Shown here in pieces: positions 25,701 through 47,399 of a DNA stretch of 64,000 nucleotides. Numbering within the stretch: position 1 is the stretch's first letter; the number at the start of each line of letters is the position of its first letter. Below the pieces are notes generated by a model. It made no database searches and was not told where the DNA came from. It saw only the letters and a program-made list of their open reading frames with translations. Position numbers and translations under genes: made by a program. The stretch comes from Spongilla lacustris (Eukaryota > Porifera > Demospongiae > Spongillida > Spongillidae): the NCBI GenBank assembly GCA_949361645.1, contig OX442431.1:572393-636392 (forward strand). The letters are read 5' to 3'.

Positions 25701-26257
25701 GTGTACTGGTAGGCCAAGTGGGTTTTCCCAACTCCAGGAGGACCAGTTAAGAAGAGGACAGGAAGGTCGCTTTGCTGATGCAAGGCTGTGATTGCTCGAC
25801 CAATGGAATCAATTTCGTTACTCAATTTTATCACAGAATGCATTACCTTTGGCGGACGGGTTTGGGTCGAAACCGGCTTCTTCTTTCTCAATGACGTCAG
25901 GAACTCCAACAGGAGCAGGAAAGCTAACAAGCCCCCTCCAAAAATCAAGGAAATCTTCGTCAACGGGTCATTATTGATATAATTGCCAACTCTCCTCACC
26001 AACCACATCCCGGGTATGTCGCGACGGGAAACAACAGTGGTGTGAAATGAACGTGTCCTCGCATGGCGTGGTACCCTGCGAGCAGCTGTCCAGGAACCAT
26101 TAGGTATATATGGATTCGATTTCAGCCATAGGGAAACAGGGTACGAATCTGTTACACCTCTATAAATACGGAGTCCGCGAGATAAATATCGAATAGTCAT
26201 GCTTGTAGCCCGATACTTGCAACGTATGCCTTGATGAAAATTATATGAGATGACCAC
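22770..26257 (-). CDS. P-loop NTPase with TPRs and a membrane segment, predicted mitochondrial (STAND-like)
   Basis: Two exons (26257-25308 and 24552-22770) join in phase to 910 aa. The N-terminus is rich in Arg, with RTRSFHTTVVSRRD resembling a mitochondrial presequence. A single hydrophobic segment follows (ISLIFGGGLLAFLLLLEFL). Then come Walker A GPPGVGKTHLAYQY and Walker B-like APWLMVVDNLSD, giving an AAA/STAND-type ATPase core. The second exon codes a helical region and then tetratricopeptide repeats (LLFGSKSLNVAQTLTDMADL, LGLTLSSLGIVCSTLGEHQQ, VYGEKHPELARALNVKSIAY), of kinesin-light-chain/NPHP3 style. STAND NTPases of this layout act as signalling switches; here the leader and TM suggest the mitochondrial inner membrane. 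The intron (24553-25307) contains a retroelement fragment. Which ATG starts the protein is uncertain (26257 or the one about 60 nt downstream). I know no vertebrate orthologue by name. Confidence 0.8.
24700..25020 (-). mobile_element. Retroelement C-terminal domain fragment
   Basis: Minus-strand frame with ERKHMENDPKCNALGWCCIP, LVAESYGAWGKEAIDSFKML, and RLNLHLVRANATAILSRW. The same motif set (ND.KC.ELGW.CIPLAVE.YG.WG, then RLN..LVR..A.AIL.R) occurs at 44.9-45.4 kb and 45.8-46.3 kb. I associate it with the C-terminus of reverse-transcriptase proteins abundant in sponge and cnidarian genomes, probably an endonuclease-like domain; that assignment is from memory. It is a short relic in the NTPase intron. 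Confidence 0.6.
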
Positions 26258-26758
26258 ATGGACGCTAGCAAGCCTTGAGCCTCGTGTACTCTATAACACA
26301 ATTCTATATGGTAGGACTACACGTTTTTGTTGCACCACCACCTTTCCCTCACGAGACTAAGCACGCATGCGTAAAGGAGGAGTGGCATAGGTCATGTGAG
26401 CGCGAAAGAAAATGGCGTCACATTGGGGAAATACGTTGTTTGAATGAGGCTATGATCTGTTAAGTAGGTTTTTGTTGTTTTTTTTTTTTCCTGAACCGAA
26501 AAAAGCTGTTAACTATTAGTGCAACGGGCTTTAATGGTTGGCTGTTGAGACTATCAATTTATGTAAGTTATTTTTTCAGTATGTATAACAGGGTTAGGAG
26601 TGTTTGGGCAGTGAGGTAGTAAGTCCGGCTTTATGTTTATGTGTAAGATAGCTATAAAGCTGTATATTAAGTGCGTACTGTTCGTGCGCAAACTAGGGGC
26701 ATTGGTACTAAACTTTAATGGTTTCTCTTCTTCTCTGCAGTGAGAAAGCAGGTGTAAC
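26258..26758. promoter_or_regulatory. Intergenic promoter region, NTPase gene and LIS1 (divergent)
   Basis: About 500 bp between divergent start codons. Probably holds 5' UTR of LIS1, possibly spliced: CTCTGCAG at about 26733-26740 lies 19 bp before the ATG. Poly-T at about 26474-26489. Confidence 0.55.
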
Positions 26759-38070
<11,312 letters not shown>

Positions 38071-38153
38071 TGTGTGCTGCTCTGTGTGTGTTCATAGGAT
38101 CAATGGTCAACTGTTCTGCTATTTTGGAAGCTTTCCATTTGGAATGGATCGTG

Positions 38154-38159
38154 AATAAA
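38154..38159 (+). terminator. Polyadenylation signal AATAAA
   Basis: AATAAA 84 bp after the LIS1 stop codon. Confidence 0.7.
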
Positions 38160-39335
38160 TTTTTGTACTTTGTCTAGTGTGCCGTGGTCAGTTCATGCAT
38201 TTTGTCACCATTACATCATGTTTTAGTAGATATTCGGTCTGCATAACCGAACACTATTTAAAGCAAATTTCACATGTACACATACGAGCTTTATACACTG
38301 TGTTTGTTGCATGGAGAGTGTATGTTCTTTGTGCTGTGTAGTATCTGTTTATTTGTGAAATGTCAGGAAAAGAAAGAAAAAAATCAGTTTGCAAATGTGA
38401 GAATGTACCGCACAATTACGTTCTGAATTGTGTAACAATTAATGGTGATGCCCACAACACTTCCGTAATGAGATCAATCTGGATGTGATCTCCAACTAGA
38501 CTTATCCCAAATGCTTCTACACCTGTCAATATTGCTGGCTCGTGCCAAAGTCATCTATCCACCAACAGCTTCGTGCGTTCTCCCACACCAGCCTCGTGGC
38601 CTTTGCCATCTCTTCCTCACTCAGTAACCACACCAGCCTCATAGCCTTTGCCTGTCCTCACTCAGTAACCACACCAGCCTCATAGCCTTTGCCATCTCTT
38701 CCTCACTCAGTAACCACACCAACCTCATGGCCTTTACCATCTCTTCCTCAGTAACCACACCAGCCTCATAGCCTTTGCCATCTCTTCCTCACTCAGTAAC
38801 CACACCAGCCTCATAGCCTTTGCCATCTCTTCCTCACTCAGTAACCACACCAGCCTCATAGCCTTTGCCATCTCTTTCTCACTCAGTAACCACACCAGAG
38901 CCAGGAGCAGTGGCTGCCTTCCTTAGTGACCTTCGTGGGAGCTGATCCTCTATGGTTGTAAGGTTGACTTTGATAACCCTCAGTCTCCAGCCCATGATCA
39001 ACCTTAACTCTGATCCTCTTTCTTATAGCCCATTCAAGTTTTTTTTTTTTTTTTTAACCTTTTTTTATATCTAGGTTTAGGGGTAGGATTTTAGCTTGCT
39101 CTTTTTTAAAATAAGAGTAAATAAATTTTATATTAAAAAAAAAAACTCAACACAGCAAACGCGTCGAATCAAGTATTGATTTCCAATTGATTTGTCACCT
39201 AAATTCTGATACAGGGTGATAACATTTTGTACCAGGTATTTTTAAACAATTAAAGTGACAAATCAATTTGAAATCAAGAATTGATTCTGTGTGCAATATT
39301 TTATACATGTAATTAGGTTATGACTCGATATCATT
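38160..39335. other. Intergenic region between LIS1 and serine racemase
   Basis: Besides the rearranged fragment at 38500-38945, contains poly-T and poly-A tracts (about 39040 and 39135) and AT-rich sequence. I see no other gene. Confidence 0.6.
38500..38945. pseudogene. Rearranged serine racemase fragment with an antisense tandem array
   Basis: 38500-38545 is a sense copy of serine racemase exon 5 (ACTTATCCCAAATGCTTCT..., matching about 40436-40481). 38560-38890 is about eight 43-45-bp units (CACACCAGCCTCATAGCCTT, TGCCATCTCTTCCTCACTCA) that are reverse complements of exon 6 around 40595-40650. 38898-38945 is again sense, matching about 40660-40710. No open frame. A broken, internally inverted copy lying 0.4 kb upstream of the intact gene. 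Confidence 0.85.
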
Positions 39336-40800
39336 ATGTCGGACGATGCAGGTACATGTACAAAAGTGTCCTTGGTAGATATTAGCGCTGCAAGGGACAG
39401 AATCCAGGAGTACGTACACAGTACCCCTGTGATGCACTCCTCCTACCTGGACTCTATCTCCGGTCTACAGCTCCTCTTCAAGTGTGAGAACTTCCAAAAA
39501 ACCGGTTCCTTCAAGGTTCTGCCTCCGTATTTGGCTTGGGCGATCATGGCATACAAGCCCCGGCCTGTCTCACACCCAGATACGCGGCGCTACGAATGCC
39601 GTGAAGAGGCTGTGCGAGTCCTGCAGCAAAGAGGCGGGAGACAGGCCTGTCGTTGTCACGCACAGCAGCGGCAACCACGCCCAGGCGCTGGCGCTGGCCG
39701 CTCGCTTGTGCGGGGTAACGGCCCACATCGTGATGCCAAAGAACTGCTCGGCCGTCAAAGTGCAGGCGGTAAAAGATTACGGAGGATTGGTGACGATGTG
39801 CGAGAACACGGAACAGGTGAGCGTGTATCGGCCCCAGGCCGTTGTAATATCTTGGGGTGGGCGTGGCGAAGTAAAATGATGTAAATAGCATTAACATCCC
39901 AAACGCTTGTGGGATGCATTGCAATTGTACAAACAGCTCAGTATGTAACATTTGCTTCCCTATGGTATGTGTTCTGTATGAGATGGTCTCCCTCTTTGCA
40001 CCAGGCACGGAAAGACACAACCCAACAGCTCCTGTCATCCTTAGGACCCCATGCCGCATTCATCTCTTCTGCAGAACATGATGACATCATAGCTGGGCAG
40101 GGCACAGTTGCCATGGAGTTCCTGGATCAGGTGACTCATCACATGACACAGCACCACTACCTCTGCATGCTTTGCAAACCATTTACTGACAGGTTCCTGA
40201 CCTTGATGTCATTGTCTGCTCTGTGGGTGTGGGTGGCCTTGCAGCTGGTGTCTCCATAGCAGCCAAGGTTGGTGTTCCATTGGCATGATTGTGTGGATAC
40301 ATTTTGTGAGTGATGTGTCCCCCCCCCCCCCCCCCCCCCCCCCCCCGGACTCAGGCTCTCAAACCCAAGATCTGTCTTGTTGGTTCAGAACCAAAGAATG
40401 CTGACGACTGTGCTCGCTCCATGGCAGCTGGAATACTTATCCCAAATGCTTCTCCACCTGTCACTATTGCTGACTCGTTAAGGTATCCTTCTGTTGTGAG
40501 GTTTACCTGGAGTGTCTTAAATCTATTTTTAGAATGAGTGTTTCAAAAACTACTTGGCCTGTCCTGAAGAGCCACCTGAAGGGTGTGGTCACTGTGAGTG
40601 AGGAAGAGATGGTGAAGGCCATGCGGCTGGTGTGGGAGCGCATGAAGCTGGTGATAGAACCGGGGGCAGCCTGCAGTGTGGCTGCTGTCCTTAGCGACCA
40701 GTTCAAGGCCCTCGTGGGACCTGAGGTGAAGAAAGTTGGGGTGGTCCTCTGTGGAGGGAATGTTGACCTTGATCACCTGCCTTGGGTTAAAGCGACCTGA
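39336..40800 (+). CDS. SRR: Serine racemase (PLP-dependent, fold II)
   Basis: Six exons (39336-39515, 39580-39816, 40005-40130, 40193-40267, 40355-40482, 40533-40800) join in phase to 337 aa, against 340 in human. Seen: FKCENFQKTGSFK|IRGATNAV with the Schiff-base lysine, THSSGNHAQALALAARLCGV (PLP-phosphate region), IAGQGTVAMEFLDQV, SVGVGGLAAG, SEPKNADDCARSMAAG, IADSLR, LVWERMKLVIEPGAACSVAA and the end VVLCGGNVDLDHL. Serine racemase interconverts L- and D-serine and eliminates serine to pyruvate; the close relative threonine dehydratase cannot be fully excluded, but the NADDCARSM and CGGNVDL segments favour SRR. The usual VGGGG loop reads VGVGG. A rearranged duplicate lies just upstream. A poly-C run of about 28 serves as the pyrimidine tract for exon 5. 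Confidence 0.92.
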
Positions 40801-41240
40801 ACCTCTCCATTCCTCCCACCTTATGCAGACCACACCCACCACCAATACTTATATTGATTTCGGTGTAATCATTAAAACTTCCATTGCAAGTTGTTCCATC
40901 ATACATAAATGGGAGTAATGCATTTTTTTTTTAAACCCTCCTCCCCCCCTTCCCGTTTTTTTTTTTTCAAAAGCTCATATGAAAAAAGAAAACATTACAG
41001 TACATGTACTGTAAAGACAGCAGTCGCCATCTTAACTTTAGAAGACGTCCCATATAGGATCCGGAACGGATCTGTTAATAAAAGATTTTCATCATCTATA
41101 TCAAACTATTATATATGATCAAACTGAAAACAGTTAGCGCCATTAACTTCATGCCACAAGTACCATGCATGCATGGTCATTATTTCATGTGACGTCAAAC
41201 GTCACGTGAAAAATAATTTTATGGATTCATATTCAATGTT

Positions 41241-41475
41241 GTCCGCCATCTTGGTGCTCAAGTGACTACTAGTATAGAGAAAGTATGGGCAATTTACAGT
41301 TTTTAATTATTTATGCGCGTTTTGGGGCTTATATCCTTACCAAGGAATTATCTCAGTGCCCACTGTAAATTTTTTTTAAAAAATTAAAAACTACACTCAT
41401 AATCGCTTACTGTGAACGCACAATAATAACCAAAAGCTTTGACGTCTACAGCAACTTGGCACCAAGATGGCGGAC
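41241..41475. repeat. Small foldback repeat
   Basis: GTCCGCCATCTTGGTGCTCA at 41241-41260 is repeated inverted at about 41454-41475, with further complementarity inside. Probably a MITE remnant; element ends not resolved. Confidence 0.55.
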
Positions 41476-41644
41476 TAAATTTCAATTAATGTCATTAAAT
41501 CACGCGATGAAAAGGACGCTTTTCCCTGCCCGCCGCTCAGCTCAGTTCGTCAATGTCAAGTCTAATTGCATACATGTACCTTTACTAACTGCGCGGGCAA
41601 CTTGTACACAATTAGAATAACAGCTAAAAAAGAAGACGAAAAAG

Positions 41645-41795
41645 AAGAAGATTAAACGAGGATTCGAACTAGTCTCGTGCCCAGACCCTGATTCCCACTG
41701 CTGCGGATGGATTACATCACCGCTACGCTCTTTCATGTAGCGGTGATGTAATCCATCCGCAGCTGTGGAAATCAGGGTCTGGGTACGAGACTAGA
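41645..41795 (-). mobile_element. tRNA-derived SINE-like sequence forming a hairpin
   Basis: On the minus strand TAGCGGTGATGT resembles a Pol III A box, and GTTCGAATCC (41660-41669) is a perfect B box, about 45 bp apart as in tRNA. Directly beside it the first ~45 bp is repeated inverted (arms about 41678-41731 and 41736-41790), giving a head-to-head pair. Confidence 0.6.
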
Positions 41796-43078
41796 TAGTC
41801 TCTCAAAAACAAAATCACACACAAGATTAAAAACGCCTTCTCTGAGAAGGTTACATGTAGTGGTAATAGGATTTGAAGGCAATGGTGGTGTAAAAAGTAA
41901 GGAAACAAGGGTTCAACGATATGAGAAACATAATAGTCCTGCAAAGTAAAAATCTAATGTACCGATAGGACTACTTTAAAAAAAAAAAAAAATGTTTTTC
42001 TTACCATTGCCTTTATTTCCTTCCTTTTTACACCACCATTGCTTTCACGTCATATACATGTATACTGGCCATGCACTAACTTCCTCCGCAGAGAGAATGT
42101 TCTTTATGTAACAATGTATTGGGGGCCTTACAGGGCCTAAGTGTGCCGGTGTCAATATTTGGACGGGGAATTGGACCATATGCATGCATCATGCTTATGA
42201 CCACACTGATGGCCTTCCTTCTGGTGCTGGTGGGTGTGTTCAGTCATATGGTTCAGTACAGAGCCATAATTTCCCCCTCCCCCTTAGCTCGGTGCATGAG
42301 GCAAGTGATATAATTATGTCTGCTAAATGCACGTGCCTGCATGCTCATGCAGATAAGACTGAAATAGTGTCAGACTGATGTTGTAGTTGTATGCATGCAT
42401 GCACTCCGCAGGCAAAGGGTATCAGGTACCCCCAATACTGCCAGCGCACTCCAGGTAATGAATAACACATAGAATACGTAGATTGCATATACATTCCGAC
42501 CTGGCAGACCTACCTGGTGGCCAGTGACCGGCCCCCTGATATAGCATCCTACTTACTCATAGTACTGAGTAATCAAACTAGTTCGCGATCGCCTTGACGC
42601 GCGCAGATTTCAGGACTTTGAATTACGAAGTAGAATCACTGACATGAGATAATTTCTCTGCTTCTAATAACAAATACCTTTATAGGCCAGTATACTATAG
42701 TATACGAACTCTGCACAGGTTGCACATCATGTACGTCAACTTGGGAAGAATTATCTTTACCTCAAGCAGCTACTTCGGATTGCGGTAAAGCTACTGTTCT
42801 TTGCGTATGTATGTCTTTCACCTGTAAAGTGCGTCCGGGTGCTGGTGATGACAGGTTCGTTTGCATCTGCACGTGTACTCAGTATCTGTATCTGTGTGTG
42901 TGTGTGCTAGCTGTGGCGGGATTATTATTATTTTTTTACTTTGTCGTCAAGACAATCGCTGCACAACGGAGAGGTTATGGCACAGAAGGACCCCGGCAAC
43001 GACAAAGGTTCCACCTTCTTCCACCAGGCAACCGTGTGCGCTGCTATATCTATACTGAGGGAAAGATGAAGGAGATAG

Positions 43079-43475
43079 GAAGTGGAGCATTGTATGGTAG
43101 ACCACGTAGTTAAAAGCCTGCACGAGCAGGACTGGGATAGTTATCTGATGACCTCCACACTGCTCAATGCTAGGGTAAGTAAGCCATGCTTGCACGAGCA
43201 GGACTGGGATAGTTATCTGATGACCTCCACACTGCTCAATGCTAGGGTAAGTAAGCCATGCTTGCATGAGCAGGACTGGGATAGTTATCTGATGACCTCC
43301 ACACTGCTCAATGCTAGGGTAAGTAAGCCATGCTTGCACGAGCAGGACTGGGATAGTTATCTGATGACCTCCACACTGCTTAATGCTATGGTAAGTAAGC
43401 CATGCTTGCACGAGCAGGACTGGGATAGTTATCTGATGACCTCCACACTGCTTAATGCTATGGTAAGTAAGCCAT
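43079..43475 (+). repeat. 76-bp tandem array carrying a coding-like unit and a GTAAGT donor
   Basis: Five copies. Each has CACGAGCAGGACTGGGATAG and CTCAATGCTAGGGTAAGTAA, and the first copies translate in frame as HEQDWDSYLMTSTLLNAR before the donor. The region upstream (from about 43079, after GATAG) is open as EVEHCMVDHVVKSL. It looks like the end of an unidentified exon duplicated with its donor site. Confidence 0.6.
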
Positions 43476-43559
43476 GGGGGCCCATGGCTTACTTCCCTAT
43501 ATGGGTCCCCCCTCCCATGCATGGTCCCCCGTGGTTTATACTTATCTCCCCATGCAGGG

Positions 43560-43768
43560 AAGGTAAGTAAACCACAGGGGCCCATGCAGGTAAGTAAGCC
43601 ATGGGGGCCCATGCAGGTAAGTAAACCACAGGGGCCCATGCAGGTAAGTAAGCCACAGGGGCCCATGCAGGTAAGTCAGCCATGGGGGCCCACACAGGTA
43701 AGTAAGCCATGGGGGCCCATGCAGGTAAGTCAGCCATGGGGGCCCATGCAGGTAAGTCAGCCATGGAG
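43560..43768. repeat. 30-bp minisatellite carrying consensus 5' splice sites
   Basis: Seven copies of GGCCCATGCAGGTAAGTAAG plus CCACAGGG or CCATGGG. Each includes CAGGTAAGT, a near-ideal donor. Confidence 0.93.
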
Positions 43769-44799
43769 GTAGTGGCCTCCTGGCTTTCATGTGCACATTC
43801 TTCACTACAGCTACAGGGATGTAGCCACACTATAGTAAGTGGTCCGGTTATAATTTAGCATGAAGAACTGGGGAGGAGGGGGTGGGGGTACATTAAGTAC
43901 TTTTAGTTTAATTTCAATTAGCAGAACACACACTATTCCGGCACACCGTCACGTCAGTATGCCTTTTTTTCCCCCATTCCGCGCTAAATTAATTATGCAT
44001 ATTGTTATTAGTGCCCATGCGTGCACCCAAATTGCCAAGCGGAGCACCAGATCTGATGTCGCCGGTCCTGTCCGTTTTACTTTTGACAAGTAAGTCCCAT
44101 ATACTTGTATATACCTATTTCCCTGAGACCGTGCATGTAGGCCTTTCGCAATCAAAACCGTATGTATACATTGTATATGCACGCGACATACCGCCAGTAT
44201 ACGTGTTTGCAATTACGAATAAACTAGGCGGGCAAAAAAGCAGCGATTCGCAAACAGTTCCCCACTGGGAAAAAAAAAAGGGTGATATATACCGCTAATA
44301 CCGGTATAAATAAATTTATATTAACATATATTACGATATACCTAACTATCAACCGAACCATGCATTCTTAATTTTCTGTATAACTTCACAGTCGGACCCA
44401 AGAACTTAGACTATCAGAACAGCAGTAGAAAGTGCACGTGCGTTAATCAGATCCTACCGGCTACATCTATTAATTAATTATCAATGCGAGTATTATAAAA
44501 TGTCCGTACCGTATCAGTTTTCAGATCATGAAAAAGCTTTGGGCCGGAATGCTGGCTATACACTGCATGATTACATATATATGCATCCAACAAAGAAAGA
44601 AATAAAGAGAGCTACTCAGCGTACTTTGATGTGGACTAGCGCGGAAACTGGGGGAACGGGCGTATCCCTGAAGGGTGCGGGAGGGGGATGTGCCTCTACG
44701 CGTAAGCTTTCAGCAGCTCTAAATTTAATGTGCTTGGAAAGTGCAAAAAGATAACCATATTTCCCTCGAGCTAGTATTTAATGACTTGTTACAATAATG

Positions 44800-45395
44800 G
44801 TAATGATGGGGGAGATGTCGCCATGCTGCATACGCCATAATCGCTTGCGGGATGAGATCTTTGACCTCTGCTGTCATGCCCACCTGAGCGTTAGTGTGGA
44901 GAGGGGCCATGGCCTTTACCACAGACCTTGATCACACCGGACCAGCTGACATCCTCATTGCCAGATGGGACAGAGGCAAACCTGCTGCACTGGACATCAC
45001 CATCACATCACCCCTCTGCCCGGCCATCTTAGGTGAGTCATGTCACCAAGCTGGTGCAGCAGTCCTTGCAGCAGAGGCCCGTAAGCTACACTTCAATGGA
45101 CCCAAATGCCAGGAGTTAGGTTGGTCCTGCATTCCATTGGCAGTGGAGACGTATGGCAATTGGGGCAAGCAGGCCCATGATACCATCTCCAAGCTGTGAC
45201 CATTCACCAGAATTCCCCCAAGTCATCAGTGATGGCTGAGATTTATGGGCGATTGAATATGGTCCTGATCCGGCCCATCACCAGAGCCATCCTGGCTAGG
45301 GAGCTATATGATTTTTTAAATAATACTGTCTGTCCACATGTCATCTCAGAAGAAGTGGAAGTGCAGTTCAGCTCTCTTCTCGTTGGCAGATAGGC
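44800..45395 (+). mobile_element. Retroelement C-terminal domain, decayed copy 1
   Basis: Frames across this stretch give GPADILIARWDRGKPAALDI, TITSPLCPAILGESCHQAGA, KCQELGWSCIPLAVETYGNW GKQAHD, then after a frameshift near 45197 AEIYGRLNMVLIRPITRAIL. GP/RPAD...W...PAA.D.T.TSPL is compatible with an endonuclease-like core; I infer it is the 3' end of a non-LTR or related retrotransposon. Stops and the frameshift make it inactive. Confidence 0.65.
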
Positions 45396-45397
45396 CT

Positions 45398-45533
45398 AGG
45401 TGGGCTAGGTGGGCTAGGTGGGCTAGGTGGGGCTAGGTGGGCTAGGTGGGCTTAGGTGGGCTAGGTGGGCTAGGTGGGGCTAGGTGGGGCTAGGTGGGCT
45501 AGGTGGGCTAGGTGGGCTAGGTGGGGCTAGGCT
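45398..45533. repeat. 10-11-bp minisatellite (GGGCTAGGTG)
   Basis: About 13 copies of GGGCTAGGTG, separating two retroelement fragments. Confidence 0.94.
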
Positions 45534-45539
45534 ATTATC

Positions 45540-46290
45540 AATCACGTCTCCACACAATGCTGCCTACTCTATCCATCAGTCATGGCTTACATCTCCTCCC
45601 CAATGAATTCCAAGTTGCAGTTCAGTGGTGGCTTGGCATTAATCCATCACCCACACCTAGTCAGGATGGATCTCATTTGATATGTCCTTTCTGTCCCAGT
45701 AGTACGTTGGACACTTTAGGACATCATTGGGTTACCTGTTGATGTGGTGGGGATGTAACCACATATCACAATGCCCCGAGAAATGTGCTTTATACTTCAG
45801 TGGGTAGCAGTTGGAGCATTGATAAGCCAAAGTCTCGTCCAGCAGATATCTTAGTGGATAACTGGGATATAGGCTTTTCTGCTGCTTTTGATGTCTCCAT
45901 GACGTCCTCGCTTAATTCTTTACACATTGTAGAAGCGGGCATGTTACCTGGAGCGGCAGCAAAGGTAACAGAGGAACGCAAACATGTGACTCGACCCATA
46001 ACCACCATTATAAACTTATTTATTTATTACTGTTATGAACAATGATGCAAAGTGTGCAGAGTTGGGGTGGCGCTGCATGCATACCAACGGTGGTGGAGTC
46101 TTGTGGATCTTGGGGCACAGAGGCAAGGCAGGCTTTGTCGCAGTTGGCCTCACTACTGGCTGTTTGAACCAACACTCACAAATCTCAAATGCTGAACAGC
46201 CTATATGGTCATCTTAACCTCACTTTGGTTAGGTGCAATGATAGAGCCATACTTAGCAGGTACCACTTTGCTTCTTATGAGCAAGTTGTT
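45540..46290 (+). mobile_element. Retroelement C-terminal domain, decayed copy 2
   Basis: Open pieces read LHLLPNEFQVAVQWWLGINP, CPFCPSSTLDTLGHHWVTC (zinc-knuckle-like C..C..H...C), RPADILVDNWDIGFSAAFDV, NDAKCAELGWRCM and GHLNLTLVRCNDRAILSRY. Same family as the fragment just upstream, with several frameshifts. A third short piece (SLVRSNARAFLARADP-like) lies near 46470-46520. Confidence 0.65.
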
Positions 46291-46734
46291 CCAATGATGT
46301 TTTTGGCTAGTAACTTTATTAGTTTAAGGTGTTGTTTTATTTGTGATATATTTATAACAATATTCATTCACAATAATAATAATTAATAATAATAACAGCA
46401 TCTCACCTTTCAGTCCAGGCTGATTCCACCATATCTACCACTCTTGACAGCATCTACAGCAGACTGAACTAATCCCTTGTCCGCTCAAATGCCAGAGCAT
46501 TTCTTGCAAGGGCAGACCCCCGTGCCAAAGTCTCAGAGCTCTATTTAGTCTGTTGACACATGCACCATACCCTGTAGTTTATCATATCTATGTGCAATGT
46601 ATTATATCTTGTTATATCATATAACATTAAAAATTCAAGTTAAATAATTTTATTATTATTATGTTTAATAATGGCAAAAATCAAAATAACAGTAATATAC
46701 TGTGCGACGAAGTATTAAGGCAGATTAGAATGTT

Positions 46735-47032
46735 CTGATAATATAACATGTTATAACGTGTATATGATTTGTGTGGCTCCTTACAATATGGTACATGTAA
46801 CATGTTATAACATGTGTATATGATTTGTGTGGCTCCTTACAATATGGTACATGTAACATGTTATAACATGTGTATATGATTTGTGTGGCTCCTTACAATA
46901 TGGTAGATGTAACATGTTATAACATGTGTATATGATTTGTGTGGCTCCTTATAATATGGTAGATGTAACATGTTATAACATGTGTATATGATTTGTGTGG
47001 CTCCTTATAATATGGTACATGTAACATTCCTC
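46735..47032. repeat. About 63-bp tandem repeat
   Basis: Five copies of a unit with AACATGTTATAACATGTGTA and TATGATTTGTGTGGCTCCTT plus ACAATATGGTACATGT, ending at the putative orphan exon. Confidence 0.95.
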
Positions 47033-47037
47033 CTCAG

Positions 47038-47393
47038 GTTTGGTGTATGCAGACTTGAGCTGCATTATAAATGTCACTATGGCAACTTGTACGTGTGCAG
47101 TACCAGCGAAGGATGCACACTCTTACACACGTTGGTACCTTGGCACTGCCACAAGCACCCAGCTCTGTCAGCTATCACAGGCTCCCCCATGTGCTCCCCC
47201 TGCGCCATCCTCCAGTGGGGCCTGTGGTCCCAATATTACTGCCACTAACAGGGACCCAGGCAGTGTGCTGGTGCCCTGTACCATCTCAATACTGGAGGTC
47301 AAGGTGCCATGGGGTGAAGGAGACCTGCAGATCCAATGTGTGGACCAGAGCAATGGGTCACTGATAGGGGAGGTTGTGCTTCACAACCCTGCA
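47038..47393 (+). CDS. Putative orphan exon, secreted or extracellular-type protein
   Basis: Open between CTCCTCAG and AG|GTGAGT: GLVYADLSCIINVTMATCTC..., with seven-plus cysteines, SISTGAC-like spacing, two N-glycosylation sequons (NVT, NIT) and ISILEVKVPWGEGDLQIQCV. Looks like part of an extracellular cysteine-rich or Ig-like region. I find no neighbouring exons and do not recognise the family. Confidence 0.35.
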
Positions 47394-47399
47394 GGTGAG

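Larger units (their letters stand above)
40801..42780. other. Gene-poor repeat region
   Basis: Contains small foldback repeats and a tRNA-like SINE (annotated separately) and poly-T/poly-A tracts. An ORF of 64 aa at 42119-42313 has a hydrophobic stretch but no family I recognise. No gene called. Confidence 0.5.

Noticed and set aside
39544..40059. 171-aa minus-strand ORF over serine racemase exons 2 and 3
   Set aside because: Antisense shadow; the plus-strand exons have family motifs and in-phase splice sites.
44500..44754. 84-aa plus-strand ORF
   Set aside because: No motif, repeat or splice context supports it; length is within chance for this composition.
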